In this document: in pieces, positions 25,806 through 33,652 of the stretch
Layout of the letters: each line of letters starts with the position of its first letter
Numbering within the stretch: position 1 is the stretch's first letter
DNA from: Natronoflexus pectinivorans
GTDB taxonomy: Bacteria > Bacteroidota > Bacteroidia > Bacteroidales > Marinilabiliaceae
Length of the DNA: 64,000 nt
Direction: 5' to 3'
Assembly (NCBI RefSeq): GCF_004345615.1
Contig: NZ_SLWK01000002.1
Span: 372,001 to 436,000 of the forward strand
The notes under the pieces: model-generated
Databases searched by the model: none
What the model was told of the DNA's origin: nothing
Seen by the model: only the letters and a program-made list of their open reading frames with translations
Made by a program: the position numbers and the translations under genes

Positions 25806-26482
25806 TCATCCTCACTCACTCTTCCGTCCACCAAAGTGATTACTCTTCCGGCACGTTCGATGACTCGTTGGTCATGGGTTGAGAAAATCAGCGTTATGTT
25901 CTCTTCCTTGTTAAGTTTTTCCATGATATCCAACAGGTTAAATGCCGATTCTGTGTCAAGGTTGGCTGTTGGTTCATCAGCCAGTACAAATTTTGGCTTG
26001 GAAGCTAGTGCCCTCGCCACTGCAACTCTTTGTTGTTGCCCGCCTGAAAGCTGATTGGGGCGTGAGTTGAGCTTGTCGGACAAACCCACCTGTTCAAGCA
26101 TCTCCGTTGCCCTTTTTTCCATTTCAGCTTTGGGACGTTTTTGCAGAAGCATGATAAATGAGACATTCTCTTTTGCTGTTAGCACCGGAATCAGATTGTA
26201 CGATTGAAATACGAAACCAATGTTTCGTAATCTGAAATCGAAAAGCTCGCTCTCTTTCATCGTGGAAATTTCTGTTCCATCAATGAATATCTCCCCTCCG
26301 GTTGGTTTATCCAATCCGCCTATCAAATTCAGAAAAGTGGTTTTTCCACTACCTGACGGGCCTACAATAGCAGTAAACTCTCCTTCCTTGAATTCCAGGC
26401 TGATGTCGTTCACCGCCTTAACAGGCGCCACAGAATTGTTGTAAATCTTTTGAAGGTTGGTGGTTTTTATGACTGTTTTCAT
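25778..26482 (-). CDS. ABC transporter ATP-binding protein, LolD/MacB type
   Basis: 234 residues. Walker A is GPSGSGKTT (about 39-47), the LolD/MacB-type Q-loop region is FVFQSYNLIPVLTAKENV, the signature is LSGGQQQRVAVARAL (about 143-157), Walker B is FVLADEPTANLD (about 163-174) and the switch is STHDQ. The length is that of LolD. The last residues (VGSSRFEV) are encoded by the heptad repeat tract, so the natural C-terminus may have been replaced by repeat sequence. It is separated from the LolA-like gene upstream by 431 bp containing a foldback element, so the operon may have an internal promoter there. Confidence 0.9.
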   Translation of the reverse strand: MKTVIKTTNLQKIYNNSVAPVKAVNDISLEFKEGEFTAIVGPSGSGKTTFLNLIGGLDKPTGGEIFIDGTEISTMKESELFDFRLRNIGFVFQSYNLIPVLTAKENVSFIMLLQKRPKAEMEKRATEMLEQVGLSDKLNSRPNQLSGGQQQRVAVARALASKPKFVLADEPTANLDTESAFNLLDIMEKLNKEENITLIFSTHDQRVIERAGRVITLVDGRVSEDEVGSSRFEV

Positions 26483-26523
26483 ATTTCATATGTTTTGAAA
26501 TTCTTTATCTCTATGTAATGACT

Positions 26524-26652
26524 TTTAGTTAAGGCATTTATCCTTCCCGCTCCCCTTAATCCCCCCAAGGGGGAAATCCTTCTGCGCGGGTTGGAATCCC
26601 CTTGGGGAATAAAAGGGTGAGCGAAGGCGAATATAATTTTTCATTAACTAAA
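26524..26652. repeat. 129-bp foldback element inside the Lol-like operon
   Basis: Terminal 9-bp inverted repeats are perfect (TTTAGTTAA at 26524-26532, TTAACTAAA at 26644-26652). The interiors also match in inverted orientation (CCTTC..GCTC.CC.TTAATCCCC left; GGGGAATAAAAGGGTGAGCGAAGG right), and each arm carries its own CCCCAAGGGG palindrome. No open frame is inside. This is the structure of a small non-autonomous foldback or MITE-like repeat; mobility is not shown. Confidence 0.55.
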
Positions 26653-26843
26653 CGACATTGAATCTCTATGGGTTGTTCTCATTGCTGGTTTCAGATGTTT
26701 GTGTTCGTTACCTGCTAATTAATTCCTTTATTCCAATTGTTAATAGTTCGTTATTCTTTTTTATTTGCCTAATTATCAGATATATGAATCTAATTGTGTG
26801 AAATCTAAATACCAGATAATGAGAATCTTGCTTATGTCTTAAA

Positions 26844-26870
26844 TCTAATATCTGAAAGTCTAACGCTCTA
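26844..26870. repeat. Degenerate 7-8 bp tandem repeat (TCTAA units), copy 2
   Basis: TCTAA, TCTGA, TCTAA and TCTA start at 26844, 26851, 26859 and 26867 (spacings 7, 8, 8), the same unit and spacing as the copy at 18265-18293. It lies 44 bp past the 3' end of the LolA-like gene on its transcribed strand. Confidence 0.5.
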
Positions 26871-26913
26871 TTGTAAATTGCACCCATAGTTTCTCAATTA
26901 ATTTAGATTTGAA

Positions 26914-27678
26914 TTACCTCACGTTTCGCATGTTCTGTTGAGAGAAGAAACTCCGGTTCAAATTGATTGAGAAATCCATTTTGTGAGTGGTGATGATGGT
27001 TCTGTGTCCATCTCTCTCCTGCGGTATCATTTCCATAATTGTAGGGATTTCCCTGCCGCCCAATTTTTTCACCTCACGAAACAGGATGGTGCTTACCAAC
27101 TCCTGGTATTCATCATAGTTCTCAAGTTTTACCGGCAAATAGTTGCTTTTACTCACCCAGTATATTACTTTTTCGTATACCACTGGTGTTTCAGGGTGGG
27201 GGATCATTTCAATTTTGTAGCAATCAACACCATCAATAGTTTCGCTGCCTAACAACTTGTGGTCATAGTCATCAACAGATGAAGTCCCGCGCACCAAGTC
27301 GTCGTTAGTAAAGTCGCTTCCCATCCACGATTGAGACATCATGCTGGGAGGCATCTTGACGGTTCTGTCAATGTTGGGAACATAATTCCAAATTTCATTG
27401 CCTCGTTTTAGAAAAGAGGTTCCCTGGTCGCGAGCCGGAGCTGTAACCAATATTAAAGAGTAATCATCACCCAATGCCCATGATTTCATGGTAATTTCCC
27501 GTGTGTACCTGGGGCGAACTGTTTTCATAGTCATTTCACTGTAGGATGCGTCTCCTCGCATGTTATCCTCCATTCTGCGGATGATCTCTTTGGGATCCTG
27601 AGCAGTAGCTGATGAAACAGTAAGAACCAGTAAGCCAATCGTCAGAATAGTTCTTGTTAGTTTAGCCTCTTTTTTCAT
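26914..27678 (-). CDS. LolA-like outer-membrane lipoprotein-sorting protein
   Basis: 254 residues from the ATG at 27676-27678; an in-frame upstream ATG would add 19 residues ahead of a complete signal peptide (TRTILTIGLLVLTVSSATAQ) and is not preferred. The mature part is the single-domain LolA-like fold: RGDASYSEMTMKTVRPRYTREITMKSW, YSLILVTAPARDQGTSFLKRGNEIWNYVPNIDRTVKMPPSMMSQSWMGSDF and GVDCYKIEMIP. It is the 'outer membrane lipoprotein-sorting protein' subfamily, not housekeeping LolA. Such proteins carry hydrophobic cargo across the periplasm. It sits between the regulator and the LolD/LolC/LolE-like ABC genes, which is the basis for proposing it as their periplasmic carrier. Confidence 0.85.
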   Translation of the reverse strand: MKKEAKLTRTILTIGLLVLTVSSATAQDPKEIIRRMEDNMRGDASYSEMTMKTVRPRYTREITMKSWALGDDYSLILVTAPARDQGTSFLKRGNEIWNYVPNIDRTVKMPPSMMSQSWMGSDFTNDDLVRGTSSVDDYDHKLLGSETIDGVDCYKIEMIPHPETPVVYEKVIYWVSKSNYLPVKLENYDEYQELVSTILFREVKKLGGREIPTIMEMIPQERDGHRTIITTHKMDFSINLNRSFFSQQNMRNVR

Positions 27679-27758
27679 TCTATTTAGTTTTATGTGGTTT
27701 TTTAAATACAATAAGTTCGGGCATAAAAGAACCAAAAAGATAAATAAATAGTCGTAAA

Positions 27759-28229
27759 CTATTTATTCTTTTTATAAAGATCCCATTTTTTCAGCACTTC
27801 CGGAAATTCTTCAATAATCCAATCATAGAATTCGATGGCATTTTCCAGCCAGACCGATGATTTGTCCTTTTTATTGGATCTGAGATTAAGTCCCTTTTTG
27901 TATAAAGCCTTCAAGTATTTAAGTTGCTCTGTGCGTTGATGAAACAGTTCCACCCATGAAATGTCGTCGGATAACATGTAATAGGTTTTTCGGTCGCCGG
28001 GGATGGTAACAGGTTTTATAAACTTGGTTTGGGTCATGGCTTTTACATTGGTGCTGATGGAACTTTTACTGGCTTGCAATACCTGAGTGAGCTCGTCAAA
28101 AGAGACCATCTCTTTATCCGTAACCATTAGGTAACCCAGAATTCTTCCTGCCATTCGTGTCATTCCGAATGTTTCAAACAGCAATCCTGTTTCTTCAATA
28201 TATGCACTTCTATCGTTTATGGTTGACAT
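27759..28229 (-). CDS. GbsR/MarR-family transcriptional regulator
   Basis: 156 residues. The winged helix-turn-helix lies at about 25-85, with a recognition helix around VSFDELTQVLQASKSSISTNVKAMTQTKFI and the wing VTIPGDRKTYYMLSD. The N-terminal YIEETGLLFETFGMTRMAGRILGYLM is typical of the GbsR-like branch. The C-terminal part is helical and may dimerise. It is the first gene of the minus-strand operon and so probably controls it; no operator was recognised. Ligand unknown. Confidence 0.85.
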   Translation of the reverse strand: MSTINDRSAYIEETGLLFETFGMTRMAGRILGYLMVTDKEMVSFDELTQVLQASKSSISTNVKAMTQTKFIKPVTIPGDRKTYYMLSDDISWVELFHQRTEQLKYLKALYKKGLNLRSNKKDKSSVWLENAIEFYDWIIEEFPEVLKKWDLYKKNK

Positions 28230-28361
28230 ATTTCTATTCTTCGTATTTTAATGATGGTACAAATATATGACATATTATTAAGTTCTGCAATAAAAGAACT
28301 AAAAAAACGATATTAAAAATTGATTCCAGGCGATTGAGATGTTTTAATTGCTTTCTTAAAA

Positions 28362-28385
28362 TTGATGTGGTCATAGCCACATCAA
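28362..28385. terminator. Hairpin, 9-bp stem
   Basis: Perfect arms TTGATGTGG and CCACATCAA with loop TCATAG, followed on the plus strand by a short A-rich run. It lies beside the stronger hairpin at 28391-28423; the T tract of the latter overlaps this one. Confidence 0.4.
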
Positions 28386-28390
28386 AAAAG

Positions 28391-28423
28391 CAAAGATCAT
28401 TAGGGATTTCCTAATGATCTTTG
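28391..28423 (-). terminator. Rho-independent terminator of the 1598-aa protein gene
   Basis: Perfect 14-bp arms (CAAAGATCATTAGG and CCTAATGATCTTTG) with loop GATTT. On the minus strand the stem is followed by GCTTTTTTG (28383-28389 complement), 118 bp after the stop of the minus-strand gene. This fits an intrinsic terminator. Confidence 0.75.
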
Positions 28424-28452
28424 TGGTTTGAATCTTATCACCTAAATGGTGG

Positions 28453-28516
28453 TTAACCTGTTTTATTCAGAACCAATTAGGTAATCAATTTAGAGGTTTT
28501 GAATAAAGCAGGTTAA
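28453..28516. repeat. Imperfect 22-bp inverted repeat
   Basis: Left arm 28453-28474 (TTAACCTGTTTTATTCAGAACC) and right arm 28495-28516 pair with two mismatches over a 20-bp spacer, 24 bp downstream of the 1598-aa protein stop. It may be an extra 3'-end stem for that transcript. Confidence 0.5.
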
Positions 28517-28540
28517 GAGCCTTAAGCTACATAAACATGA

Positions 28541-31500
28541 CTACATTTTTACCACCTTCACAGTTTTGCTGCTGCTGTCCTGCTTAATGGTTAGGATATA
28601 AACTCCACTTATCAATTGATGCCCAATTTCGATATGGTTAGATGCATAGCCACTTTCCACCATTACTCCATTTATCGAATATACCTGATACATGAAATTT
28701 CCGCTTTTTAAAATGGTGATTCCATTGTTGAAAGGGTTGGGGAAATATTGGAAATTGATATCCTCCTTGATTGTTTCTAAAGTTGTCGTATAATCTATCA
28801 GTTTTCCATACAGAGATGATGTTTGGATGATTTCCCTTGTTTGAGATTGACTTTCCCACTCAAGTTTTAATCGGGTTGTTTCTGCATTGTACTCTGACTC
28901 AATTCTGATTCTGTTTTTATGAAAAGGGACATGAGGCATCTCAATTCTAAATTCAGTTGCAGATGCAACTGTCCCGGTTTCAAGGATCAGTTTGTCATTA
29001 ATCCATACTTTGGTGTTATCTGATGTTGTAAGGTATAAAGAGTATGGTTCTGCATATCTGGTTTCTAAGACTCCGGAAACTCTTAAAAGTCCGGAGCCAA
29101 CTCCATCTATCACACCTCCTTCTATATTGACTTTATCAAGGAATTGACTAACCGGAATAGTTACTTCTTCATCTTCGAATAATGAGAGATTTAAGCCGTT
29201 CCCATTTCCTGGATGCTTTTGTTCAAGTTGGTAATAAGGAACAATGATTTTTCCATCATTGTCGCTATGAGCAAATACAAATGAAAGAACATTCTCATTT
29301 AATAATGCTGTTCTGTCGATCAGTCCTTCATTCATTCCAGTATTACTTTCGGAAACATCCAGTTCTGTCCAAGTTTGATAGTTTTCAGAAGCTGCAGCAA
29401 AATATATCCTGTAATTCCCACCAACAACATAAACGTTATCGTTTTCATCTACTGCAATTTCACTTCTGTTTCTTCCTGATGGCGCAATTAAGGTATTGTG
29501 CCAGTTCCCATCGTCATCAATAAATATGTGACGCAGAAATCCATGATTTATTCTGGCACCCCAAAAATCGTTGTTGTTTGGAAGATGATCCGGCATGTAA
29601 GATTGAAGGATATGGATTCGTCCTTTACTGTCAACAGCTTGAGACTCCTGATTAATAAGTCCTCTGTTCGTTCCGATATCCCAAATCTTTGTTCCCGGAG
29701 ATGTTAGAGTAACAGGATTGGTGTTGACAGTTCCAATTTGAGTACCCTGAGCATTGTACCAGGTTCTTCCGTCGTCATCGCTGTATGCATAATAGACATC
29801 ATGATTTGTCCGAGGATCAGGTGTTCGTCTCCAAATCCATGAAACATGCAGTCGTCCATTGGGATCGTAATTGATTCCATTGATGTATGCATTTTCATCG
29901 CTTGTAGTGCCATGAAGATATTCACCGATGTAGGTCCAGGTACCGGATTCTCCTGAATACTCCCAAAGGAATGAATCTCCGCTGCCACTCCAGCCTATTC
30001 TGCACTCGAATAAAAGGTCTCCATTGGGTTTTGAAAGGAATCTGGGGTAAGTTACATTGCCAACCGGATTGCCGGATATCAGGTAATTAATTCTTGGGCC
30101 AAAGGATGCTTCATTCCAGAGATGCTCATCAGGATTGTTTGCTAGACCTGGAACTGAGCGTTTATATCTTAGTTCGGTATTGTGGTGATCGTATGATAAA
30201 TGAATGGTGCCGTCGTTTTCACATATTCCCATTGAAATCGTATAATGGTTATCCGCCACTCGACTTAGGCTCACGGTGTGATCTGTAAACTCTATAACCT
30301 CCCACTCTCCATCAGGAAGTTGCTTCCTTGCCAGGCATACTCTTGCAGCCCGGTTCCAATATGTCACATATTGATAACCATTGTAAGTCATTATGGCGTT
30401 TTGTTGAAACGAGGCAAAATTGGCTCCTTCAACTGATGTGGCTGCAACTTGCGTTACAACGTCGTATTGAAATTTAGAATGATTGATAAACAACTCGGTG
30501 TTTACAGTTAACTTATTATCCGGTGACAATTTTTCCGGAACATAACGTTGAGGTTCCACTCCATCAAGAATAAAACTCTCGCAATACAAAGTAAACTCAT
30601 CACCATTCAGTGCCTCAGAGGAAATGTCATAAGTAATCCATATGTGATTATTACCTGCTATCAATGTGTGATCAAGTTGGATCTCAAATTCATCAGTTAT
30701 TGATTCATCTTTTAGTTCAGCAATAAGTTGGGCTGTGTCAAACAGCTCAGATTTGCCTGTAGAGTAAACCCTGATATTGGTTATATTATTTTTATTTGAA
30801 GTACCTGCTGGATTTAGAACCAGCTCTGTTAAGCGCAATGGATTCTTTTGATATCTGGTTTGAATTTCCAATTTTAATACTGCGTTATTCTTTGAGTTGG
30901 CATTGATGTATCCAACTAACGGTTGGGAGTTGCTGCTTTGGTACTCCATCGGTGTAAACACCGAAGAAACAACATATGTGCCACCTTTAATTGTTCCGTG
31001 ATATTTACTTGAGCCCAGATTGACAGCCTGACTGTTGTTTAAAAGATCAAAATTCCAATAACCCAACAACTGCTCTTCGCTTCCAACGTTATAGATTGTA
31101 AACTTATTCTCTTCTATTTGTTGAGTTGTTCTTGCGGCGTTCCAAACTCGAACTTCATCTATAGTGCCGTTAAATGCTCTGTTGTTTGCGTCACTGTCCC
31201 AGCCAATATATAGATTACCTGTTGAGTAATCGTAATTTTGATTGTTAACCTGTCTGGAATATTCATTTCCATTTAAGTAAATGGTGCTAGAAGTTGAAGT
31301 GACCACTGCAGCGACGTGTTGCCATTCTCCCGGTACTACTTCTATGTCAGTAAGGGTGCCATAATCGTTGCTTGCAACATTAGTCATTAATCGCAATTTT
31401 CCTGATCCCTGCCATCCTGACGCATATTGAATTCCACTCTGAGATATTCCCCTATGGTAGAATAACCCTGTATTATCCGCCTGGGTTGCTTCAGGTTTAA

Positions 31501-33337
31501 TCCACATTTCAATGGTGTAGGGCAAATTGTTTAAGGGGAAACCTGAAATATTGATGTGACTATTATTTCCATTATCTCCGGAAAGTTGTAATGCATAATT
31601 GGTTCCATCTGCTTCGGAGACATTAATTGTATAAGTTCTTGATGTTTCGCCATCTGTTGCAGTAACCTCTATGTGAACAGTTGTCATTCCATTAGTCAGA
31701 GAGATGTTGCCATCTCCAGCCAAAGAAGCTTCTTGTATGTTTGTTTCAGCATCAATGTTAATTGATGTAGTACCTTTAGGAACAATCAAATTATATTGCG
31801 AAACTTCCGGGTCAAAGATGGGATCCAGAGCCCCTATCTCAGGTGTGATTTGAGCCAGGGTTGCATCTTTCGATTCATCAATTACAACCAATTGAATATT
31901 GTAACTTGAAGTTGTAATACCGTCTGCAGCTGTTACAATGAGTTCTATTTCAGCACTTCCACTTGAAACATCAATGATACCACTGTTTGGGTAGTGGATG
32001 TTAGCCCCATATATAACTGATGTTTCAGCAGATATGTTAACTGAGGTAGTGCCTGAAGGTAATTCTGCTGTGTAGTTAAATATTGAAGAGCTGAAATTTT
32101 CATTTATGCTGCCTGTGCTAAGAGAAATGCTCTTTAATGATGCATCTGTTAAGTCAACGTAAACAGCGCCATTTATGATCCCGTGTTTCTCATTATTTGT
32201 AAGATCGGTGACCTGAGGAGATGCATTATTGAAGTTCCAATAACCTATAATCCCATCTTCGCAACCTGTAAGGGTTTCGTTTTTATAATCGGATAGTTCT
32301 TGTGCTGATCTGGCAGTATTCCATATCCTGAATTCATTAACCAGACCTCTTAAAGTCCGATCATTTACAGCAGGATCCCACCCAAGATAAGTTGTTCCAT
32401 TAAAGTTGAAATTTGTAAATGACCCTGTTTGTTCAAAAGGTACACCATTTAAGTACAGAGTCTTTGTGTTTTCGGTTATTACCAAAGCAACATGGTTCCA
32501 CTCTCCTTTTAGCGGGTAATTAGGATGAAGTCCTGTACCGGAACTCCCGTTCCAGACTCCTTTAATTTTTTCAGTATCTCCCCATCTGTCATATTGTACT
32601 CCACTATTGTTATTTTCAGATTCCCTTGTGTACCATAATGTTGAGTAAAATGGTTGCATGGGGTCAGGCATGTACCACATTTCGATGGTAACCGGCAAGT
32701 TTTCTATATTTAATGGAGGAATAGCTACGTTGCTATGATTGCCATCATTTCCTCCTGGAAAGTAAATTGCCATTGGTGGCAATTTACCAACTGCATCAAC
32801 TAATTTTATAGTTTTCACTTCTACAATATCAGGTTCACCCTGCGGGTTGTTTATGGTGCTCCATCTTTCAATGGCTGTTGCATCCTGATTCCTAAAATCA
32901 GCATTTTCAAATATTAGTACCGGTTCAGGCATGTTTCCTGTTTGTGCCCAAGTAGTGTAGGTTTTGGATACAGGATCAATTTCAATCCAAAAATGATATA
33001 GTGAACCTGAAACAACAGGAATATTTGTAATGTTGTTTTCGCCACTAAAAACTCCTCCATGGCGAACTTGAATGTTGTTGTAAAATGCTATTGCAGCTGA
33101 ATAGTCACTCCAACTCTGAATTTCATCCTGAGATAGAACGAAAGCCGCATCATGGTTCCCATTTTCATTCTCGTCTATAAAAATCATCGATGCGTAAACG
33201 ATGCTTTGACTGGTTATAGGTTCGGGAAACGCAGAACTTTCAAGAACCCTCTGAGCATTGATGTCGTTAATACCCCAGAGAAACAATAATAATATTGTAA
33301 GATTCAGAGTTAATTTCTTTGGTAATAGGCCATTCAT
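28541..33337 (-). CDS. Large T9SS-secreted LamG / BNR beta-propeller protein (putative glycan-active)
   Basis: 1598 residues. Order: signal peptide (1-28); an N-terminal domain shared with three other proteins here (about 33-190); LamG/concanavalin-like domain (about 195-395, IEMWYMPDP, EWNHVALVI, GLVNEFRIWN); two cadherin-like sandwich repeats (about 400-580); a second LamG (about 585-800). Next come a BNR_assoc_N-like domain (about 805-945, LRLTELVLNPAGTSNKNNITNIRVY, GNNHIWITYDIS), a BNR_4-type beta-propeller (about 955-1380, with HLSYDHHNTELRYKRS and TYPRFL), a PA14-like domain (about 1390-1510) and a T9SS type-A sorting domain (FPNPFNNGITIL). BNR_4 propellers include polysaccharide lyases such as ulvan lyases; the His pair in DHHN is suggestive. 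Lyase or sialidase-like activity is inference only. Confidence 0.8.
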   Translation of the reverse strand: MNGLLPKKLTLNLTILLLFLWGINDINAQRVLESSAFPEPITSQSIVYASMIFIDENENGNHDAAFVLSQDEIQSWSDYSAAIAFYNNIQVRHGGVFSGENNITNIPVVSGSLYHFWIEIDPVSKTYTTWAQTGNMPEPVLIFENADFRNQDATAIERWSTINNPQGEPDIVEVKTIKLVDAVGKLPPMAIYFPGGNDGNHSNVAIPPLNIENLPVTIEMWYMPDPMQPFYSTLWYTRESENNNSGVQYDRWGDTEKIKGVWNGSSGTGLHPNYPLKGEWNHVALVITENTKTLYLNGVPFEQTGSFTNFNFNGTTYLGWDPAVNDRTLRGLVNEFRIWNTARSAQELSDYKNETLTGCEDGIIGYWNFNNASPQVTDLTNNEKHGIINGAVYVDLTDASLKSISLSTGSINENFSSSIFNYTAELPSGTTSVNISAETSVIYGANIHYPNSGIIDVSSGSAEIELIVTAADGITTSSYNIQLVVIDESKDATLAQITPEIGALDPIFDPEVSQYNLIVPKGTTSINIDAETNIQEASLAGDGNISLTNGMTTVHIEVTATDGETSRTYTINVSEADGTNYALQLSGDNGNNSHINISGFPLNNLPYTIEMWIKPEATQADNTGLFYHRGISQSGIQYASGWQGSGKLRLMTNVASNDYGTLTDIEVVPGEWQHVAAVVTSTSSTIYLNGNEYSRQVNNQNYDYSTGNLYIGWDSDANNRAFNGTIDEVRVWNAARTTQQIEENKFTIYNVGSEEQLLGYWNFDLLNNSQAVNLGSSKYHGTIKGGTYVVSSVFTPMEYQSSNSQPLVGYINANSKNNAVLKLEIQTRYQKNPLRLTELVLNPAGTSNKNNITNIRVYSTGKSELFDTAQLIAELKDESITDEFEIQLDHTLIAGNNHIWITYDISSEALNGDEFTLYCESFILDGVEPQRYVPEKLSPDNKLTVNTELFINHSKFQYDVVTQVAATSVEGANFASFQQNAIMTYNGYQYVTYWNRAARVCLARKQLPDGEWEVIEFTDHTVSLSRVADNHYTISMGICENDGTIHLSYDHHNTELRYKRSVPGLANNPDEHLWNEASFGPRINYLISGNPVGNVTYPRFLSKPNGDLLFECRIGWSGSGDSFLWEYSGESGTWTYIGEYLHGTTSDENAYINGINYDPNGRLHVSWIWRRTPDPRTNHDVYYAYSDDDGRTWYNAQGTQIGTVNTNPVTLTSPGTKIWDIGTNRGLINQESQAVDSKGRIHILQSYMPDHLPNNNDFWGARINHGFLRHIFIDDDGNWHNTLIAPSGRNRSEIAVDENDNVYVVGGNYRIYFAAASENYQTWTELDVSESNTGMNEGLIDRTALLNENVLSFVFAHSDNDGKIIVPYYQLEQKHPGNGNGLNLSLFEDEEVTIPVSQFLDKVNIEGGVIDGVGSGLLRVSGVLETRYAEPYSLYLTTSDNTKVWINDKLILETGTVASATEFRIEMPHVPFHKNRIRIESEYNAETTRLKLEWESQSQTREIIQTSSLYGKLIDYTTTLETIKEDINFQYFPNPFNNGITILKSGNFMYQVYSINGVMVESGYASNHIEIGHQLISGVYILTIKQDSSSKTVKVVKM

Positions 33338-33652
33338 AATAGTCTGTTTGTTTGTAAATAATTAAAAATGTTTAATAGTGTGAAATTAGGCAGGCTTTTG
33401 GGAAAGGATTTGCATAAAATTTAAATAGGCTATTAATTATTTGAAATAGCTTACACAACATCCCAATTAATTCGCAAGTGTGAATGGATATTGTTTTTGA
33501 TGGCACATCAAATTTGTGTTATTGATTGTGTTTTTTGTTATATCCAGTATCGATTTCAAATACTATTTTTGAAATGTTAAAAACTATAAAATTGTGTGCT
33601 ACAGTATTTATTAAAAAGCATTTATTTAAATTTTTAAAATAATCATCATAAT
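33338..33652. other. Divergent intergenic region
   Basis: 315 bp of AT-rich sequence between the minus-strand LamG/BNR gene and the plus-strand zincin lipoprotein gene. No gene is seen; it should hold promoters for both directions, of which only the plus-strand element at 33564 is recognisable. Confidence 0.5.
33564..33571 (+). promoter_or_regulatory. Possible Bacteroidota -7 element
   Basis: TATTTTTG matches the TAnnTTTG consensus for primary-sigma promoters in this phylum and lies 82 bp before the zincin lipoprotein start. The upstream TTG at about -33 is poorly placed, so support is moderate. Confidence 0.35.
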
